Origin: Edaphochlamys debaryana
Taxonomy: Eukaryota; Chlorophyta; Chlorophyceae; Chlamydomonadales
DNA length: 64,000 nt
Assembly (NCBI GenBank): GCA_016858145.1
Contig: JAEHOE010000003.1
Coordinates: 1,116,001 to 1,180,000, forward strand
Direction: 5' to 3'
Of the stretch, positions 59,201-64,000 are shown piece after piece. Below the pieces are notes generated by a model. That model was not told where the DNA came from. It ran no database searches and saw only the letters and a list, made by a program, of their open reading frames with translations. Position numbers and translations under genes: made by a program. Position 1 is the first letter of the stretch. Every line of letters begins with the position of its first letter.

Positions 59201-62200
59201 GCAAACCAGTGAACCAGTAACCCCAGCCTGATGACCCCGCTGCGCCCGCCCGCCCATTATTACGTACTCCCGTCTATCTTCCAACAGACGGCCGCATCAA
59301 ACCCGACCTCGTGGCACCCGGTGAGAGCGATAAATTGAGATCGAAGACTAGCTAGCCGCGGGCACATACATGTCAGCTACGGCCCCTTTAAAATTGTTTG
59401 CCCGTCTATCTACCCTCTCCATCCGCAGGCGCGCGCGTCACCTCAGCCAAGAGTGGCCCGGGTATACCCAGCCACAATAGTGAGTGTACAGTACGGTACA
59501 AATGCCATACTATACACGTGTGCACGGACCGGAATGACCTTCACGTGCGTGTACTATCACGTGCGTCACGTGCGTTTCTCAAACCAACTTGCAGGCTCGA
59601 CATGCGACGCAAGCGTGATCGATTATGAGGGCACGTCCATGTCCGCACCTCTGGTAAGCATGGGCTCTTCAGGCAACCTAATACCCGCTGACCACGAACT
59701 TTACCTTGCCAAACCCGCAGTCAGCATTTCTTTCCACCCCTCGCTACAGGCTGCGGGTCATTTTGCGCTCATGCGCCAGTACTTCAGGCAAGCAACAACA
59801 CAAACCAATGGTGCATGGGCGGGCTATCTAGCCGTGACCTCCTCCATAGGGGGGCCCTGGGGTCAAGAGTTTGGTGACATACACGCGGTGCAACTCACCA
59901 CTCAACCAACGAGCATGACATGCATGCGCTGCAACTCACCCACCAAAGCGCTTACCGTGCCGTGAACCTGCAGGGAGGGCTTCTACCCGGCGGGCTCGCA
60001 GGGGCCCCTCTCGGCCAACTTCACCCCCAGCGGCATGCTGCTCAAGGTGAGCAAGCAGAGCATTCTTTTTGTTACTCATCAGTCACGCACTGCCAATCGA
60101 TGGCTAGCTCATCCCTTCTATGCACGCTAGATAGTATCTAACAACCTTTCTTGTTTACACTCCCTCCAGGCAACAGCTGTAGCGGGTGCCGCCTCCTTGC
60201 AGGTAGCTTGGCACGCACGTGGGCGCGCACATAGCATAGCATAGTATATGGGTCCCTGGTTCTCACATGCTCGCCCCCTTGCACTTGGAGAAAGGCCCCG
60301 GTCCGATTTTGCTTGAAAATACAGTTGAAATTCCCCAGTCGAAAAGCCCGGTTGAAACTCGGTCTTACTTTTACATTTTCAACCGGACCGTTTCCGACCG
60401 GGAAACCATCCGCTTTCCACTCCAAATGTTGATTTACGACCGGCCGCCGAGTGCAAACCTTCCGCTTTCCAATTGCTTCCTGGCTGTGTTCATGGACTGC
60501 CTTGACTTGCAGAACAGCGCAGCTCGTAGCGCTGGGCGCCTGATGGGGCCCTCGCCGGACGGGTACCAGGTGGGTGGATGAGATGAGTGAGATGCGAGCG
60601 GCGGTGCGCTAGTCACACACACCGCTCTACGCACGCACGGGGAGGGAAGGCTGTAAAGATGATGATGCGCTAGATGCGCTGCCGACGACGTGCGTGGACT
60701 AGGTAGACGAAGCCGCACGCCAACCAACTGCCCGCCCTGGTGTGCAACATTCACTCCGTCCCGCCCTTAGGGCTGGGGCCGCCTCGACCTGGCTGGCTCG
60801 CTGCCGCTGCCCGGGCTCACCCCCGACGGCATGGCCCTGCAAGTGGCGGACGGAGGGACCATCGCCGAGGGACAGACCATCACGCTGACCGGGCTGAGGT
60901 CTACGGGAGGTGCCATCACCGCCGTGATGGTATACTACGACTACCCTGCGGAGCTCATGGCTACTAAACAGCTTGTCAACGACCTTGGTGTGTGTGGCTA
61001 CTATATACCTAGCATGACACCTCAGGGCTTGGCGCCACGGTTATGCTGAATAGGCTTACTCGATAGCCAGCTAGCTCGTTTGGCCCGTCGGCTCGACGAT
61101 GCATAAGTACCACTTCCTCCCAATCGCCAACGCAGATCTGTACTACTCCCTCAACAATGACCCAACAAAGCGCATCACGCTCGGAGGTAATAATAAGCTC
61201 AATGTGGAAAAAATTGCAGGAGAGCATGCTTAGGGCGGGTAGGGCGGGTGTGTTCACAGCTTTGGCCGTGCGCATCCGCCGCTTCTCACTTTGCTCGCCC
61301 GCGTCAACTAACCGCATGCAGACCCTAGCAATCCAAGTACCTCGGACTTCACAAATCCCATCGAGCGCATTCAGCTCAACCTCGCTGCCGGTGACAACAT
61401 CACGTTCCATGTCGAGGCCTACTCCCTGGGGTCCAGCCGCATCACGGCAGACCCGGACGCGGCGCTCCCACAGCGCTGGGCGCTGGCTGTGGTCGGGAGG
61501 TTCACGGGAACGCTTCAGACCGTCTTTAACCCAGCATTCACACAGCCTCAAAGGTTGCCGGTGAGTAAGAGACTTGCAGTTACGGGCAGTGTTGGTTGAG
61601 TTCTTACCGGCCCCGCCTCGTCCTCAGATTTCCTTTGCTCTCAATTGGTTTCATTCCCCCAGGCCTTCCAGCTGCAGACCCTGGTGCCTCTGTCCCACTC
61701 CATCTCCCTCGCTGGGGGCGCATGCCTGAGCAGCTCGGGCTCAGCGGCCGTGGCCTCCTCCAGCTGTGCTGCTGGCTCGAGCACGGTGTTCACCATCACG
61801 GAGGAAGGTGCGCGGGGCAGCTGAGAGCTCGCATGGCTCGCATGCGTGCATGTTTGCTCCCCCGTGCTTGCACCCTTTCCTGACTGCCCTCTCGCTCGGT
61901 CCTTGTCTCGCTTCTGCTGCAGGCCAGCCATTTACGCGGATCAGGACAGGCCTTACTGGCACCATGTGCCTACTGACACCAGGTACACCAGGCAACTCTC
62001 AGGCCAACGGAGTACAGCTGCAGTACGACAACTGTACGACGAGTAGCACGCAGCTTTCCGTCTACCTTGAGGGGCTGACCGGTGAGCTAGGGCGGTTGGA
62101 CCATATAAATCAGAGTTAGCGTACCGGTACAGTGCGTGCCTGCTCTACGCTAAGCTCCACCTTACGCACCCCGCAGGCTCCTCCGGGTATCGTCTCAAGA

Positions 62201-64000
62201 CGACTCTGGGGAAGTGCGTGGGTGTGGCGGGGGCCTCAACGGCGTCTGGCGCTGCCGTCGTGCTTGGGGACTGCCTGTCAGACGGAGGCGCGCACCAGCA
62301 TTTTGTCCTTACGGAGTACACTCAGGGCTTCTGGTCGCTGGCACCCAAGCACGCCCCTGCCATGTGCCTCTCAGTCTTCGGGCCAGCGGGTTCTGGTGTC
62401 ACCATATACTCATGCATCTCACCTGTTCCGGCTGGGTATCAGCGCTTCCGGTTCTCGGACGTTCCTGCGCCAAGTGAGTTGCTTGTGAGCATGTTGCGTT
62501 CTGGACTTTCCAGGGCTTTCCGCTCGCCGTTCAATTGCCGTACCTTCTGTATGTGCTCTTGGCAGGCGTGCCCTCGTCACAAGGGTACCGCTACGTGGTC
62601 CGAGAGTCCGTGACAGGGAAGTGCCTCACCGCTGGCAAGGCCGCGGGCTCGGCAGCCACCCTGGCCGCCTGCGATGGCTCCGACGCTCAGAGGATGCTGG
62701 TCTTCCGAAACCCACACTCCGCAAACCCGTAAGCTTGGCAATGCGGAAGGGGATGGCGGGCGCCTATCTGCCGCACGTGCTCAAGGTGGTGCACAAGCCG
62801 TATGCGGGCTTCGAATGCATACATTTATTTATACCGGTATGCGTTTCAGTCATGTGCAGTGCGTGTGCCTTTTGTGCTATTGCTCCCTGCTGCCCGCCTC
62901 TCAGCAGGAACGTGTTCCAGCTGGTTCCTCTTTCCACGTTTAGTAAGACGTCAGTCAGCGGTCGGCTGTGCCTGCGGCACACGGCCCTCGGCAGCCCCCT
63001 GTCGCTGGCTGCCTGTGACGTGGACGCCGGAAGCCAAGCCATAACGCTTGTGGAGGCAGCCCCTCTGCTGCGAGTTTCGGCCCTGTGGCAGCTGCCGAGA
63101 GGTAGGCACCGAACGAAGGTGGCTTACACCGTGCGGGCGCAGCATGGGCGCGGGCAAGCAGCAGGCAGCAGGGCTAGCAGGGCTCGAGCTTCGTCCTTAC
63201 TCATCACATCGGCATCGCCGTCCCTACTGGCTTGTCCCACAGACCCGGTCATTCCATCGGCGTCCTTTCGCATTGGGGCCGACGCTACCGCCGCTGGAAT
63301 CTGCTTGGTGAGCAAGATGCGCTACCTTAATCCTAATAATGCCTCGATTCATGAGGCCATGCATGCGCTTGTGATTTTCCAAGCGGGGCAGGGCGCGCCG
63401 TGTGGAAAGTTGGGGGCCTCTACACAAGCAAGCTAGCGCCGGGTGTGCTGCGTGCACGTTCACTTACTTTGGCCCGTGTGCTCGGCCGCCGCTGCGCAGC
63501 AAGCAACCTCCGCTACGAACCTTGCCAGGGTCAGCGCTGTGCCTTGCAGCAGCTCAAGCCTGCAACAGTGGACACTCGCCCCAAGATCCACCGACGGCGC
63601 CATAGGTGGGCCCTCGCTCGCAGGGTGTGCTCGTCCCCGGAAGCTTCTGGAAACGGGACCTGTTGATGATGTTCCTTAACACGAAGCTGGCCTTCTGAGC
63701 CCTTGCTCCTGCCGCGCTTTGCCCCCCCGCAGCTCAGTACTTCTTGATTCAGCTGTCTGGAACAAGTGCGTACAGCATGCATGCTGCCAGTGCTAGCGGC
63801 CATACGCCACTAATCGGTGCAATCTGCTTCAGCAGCGTGTAGTCATGCTCACAGTGTCAGTTTCTAACTTGATGACAACATCCCTCTTGTCTCTGTTGCG
63901 TGTCTCAGACTGGTGTATCTGGGGAGATGACAGCGGACCGCTGAGGTACGCCGTACTGGGCGGCTGCGGTGTTTCGCTCCAACAGTTCTACTACGTCAAG
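53291..64000 (+). CDS. Secreted subtilase (S8) with PA insert and trefoil-like tail, 3' partial
   Basis: Secreted serine protease; 1375 codons seen, open at the window end. Exons: 53291-53424, 54378-54492, 54700-55137, 55319-55391, 55562-55600, 55790-55911, 56098-56199, 56368-56440, 56688-56788, 56948-57001, 57169-57248, 57375-57445, 57544-57609, 57717-57808, 57987-58049, 58239-58410, 58528-58619, 58766-58849, 58953-59019, 59288-59320, 59429-59461, 59595-59653, 59750-59787, 59974-60046, 60170-60202, 60513-60569, 60771-60987, 61136-61186, 61322-61560, 61663-61807, 61923-62081, 62177-62473, 62566-62728, 62908-63101, 63243-63307, 63500-63605, 63733-63765, 63909-64000. Signal peptide ~1-25; propeptide-like GGGHVVGYIPDE. 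Triad: HVVDTGLD (Asp ~300), GHGTHVTG (His ~360), GTSMSAP (Ser ~716), with HSAGNNG (oxyanion Asn ~466). A PA-like insert (~545-655; AARTGGAAAVIF-type core) lies between His and Ser. GWGRLDL starts a beta region. From ~960 repeats with Cys pairs and QxW-like motifs (LQQWTLAP; LWQLPR) suggest beta-trefoil lectin units. Chlamydomonas sporangin/VLE is a subtilase, but orthology is untested. Exons 1-2 and 11 are least certain. Confidence 0.85.
56662..56681. repeat. Perfect 20-bp palindrome in a subtilase intron
   Basis: CATGTAAGAC followed by its exact reverse complement, ending six bases before the acceptor of exon 56688-56788. It can form a 10-bp hairpin with no loop, or a dimeric binding site, right at a 3' splice site. 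Confidence 0.85.

Noticed and set aside
60203..60512. Possible extra exon or element in a subtilase intron with repeated CCGGTTGAAA-like words
   Set aside because: Flanking exons join in phase without it, and the similarity among the words is too short to define a repeat.
1..64000. CRISPR arrays, rRNA or tRNA genes, bacterial operons
   Set aside because: None found by reading; gene structure is plainly eukaryotic nuclear.

Overview
The window looks like nuclear DNA of a chlamydomonadalean (volvocine) green alga. The evidence is GC-rich, intron-dense genes with short introns (mostly GTGAGT/GTGCGG...CAG), exons with long Ala, Gly, Pro, Gln and Ser runs, TGTAA-type poly(A) signals, and a gene set typical of that group (PAS-linked guanylyl cyclase, CDK10/CDKG-type kinase, secreted subtilase). 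No bacterial, organellar, rRNA, tRNA or CRISPR features were seen. All gene models were spliced by eye: exon phases were checked across each junction, and every model closes in one frame.

Layout, left to right: (1) 259-3633 (+), a secreted TBL/PC-esterase-like protein, 10 exons. (2) 5806-14825 (-), an 1803-residue soluble PAS/guanylyl cyclase, 19 exons, convergent with gene 1. (3) 14.9-17.1 kb, a gene-poor, repeat-bearing spacer. (4) 17145-22383 (-), a Gln-rich Mediator-tail MED15-like protein with an N-terminal KIX-like helix bundle, 9 exons. (5) A 387-bp divergent promoter, then 22771-24374 (+), a small cytochrome b5 domain protein of the Ncb5or type, 5 exons. (6) 25569-29231 (-), a CDK10/CDK11-like cyclin-dependent kinase, 12 exons. 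(7) 30499-34908 (+), a divergent PPP-family Ser/Thr phosphatase with a long disordered tail, 12 exons. (8) 35812-49834 (+), a 2826-residue MON2-like endosome/Golgi trafficking scaffold, 31 exons. (9) 49.8-53.3 kb, a spacer with coding-repeat (transposon-like) remnants. (10) 53291 to the window edge (+), a secreted subtilase with a protease-associated insertion and a long beta-trefoil-like tail, 38 exons seen, still open at 64000.

The genes do not form a pathway. They are a mixed set covering cell wall/secretion (TBL-like, subtilase), signalling (cyclase, kinase, phosphatase), transcription (MED15) and membrane traffic (MON2). The most unusual points are the subtilase-trefoil architecture with its very short exons, a run of branch-point-like CTGAC motifs in a CDK intron, several probable GC-AG introns, a duplicated and protein-level-conserved peptide inside MON2, stopless 3n introns in MED15 and the cyclase, and an inverted pair of protein-coding repeat fragments near 52 kb.
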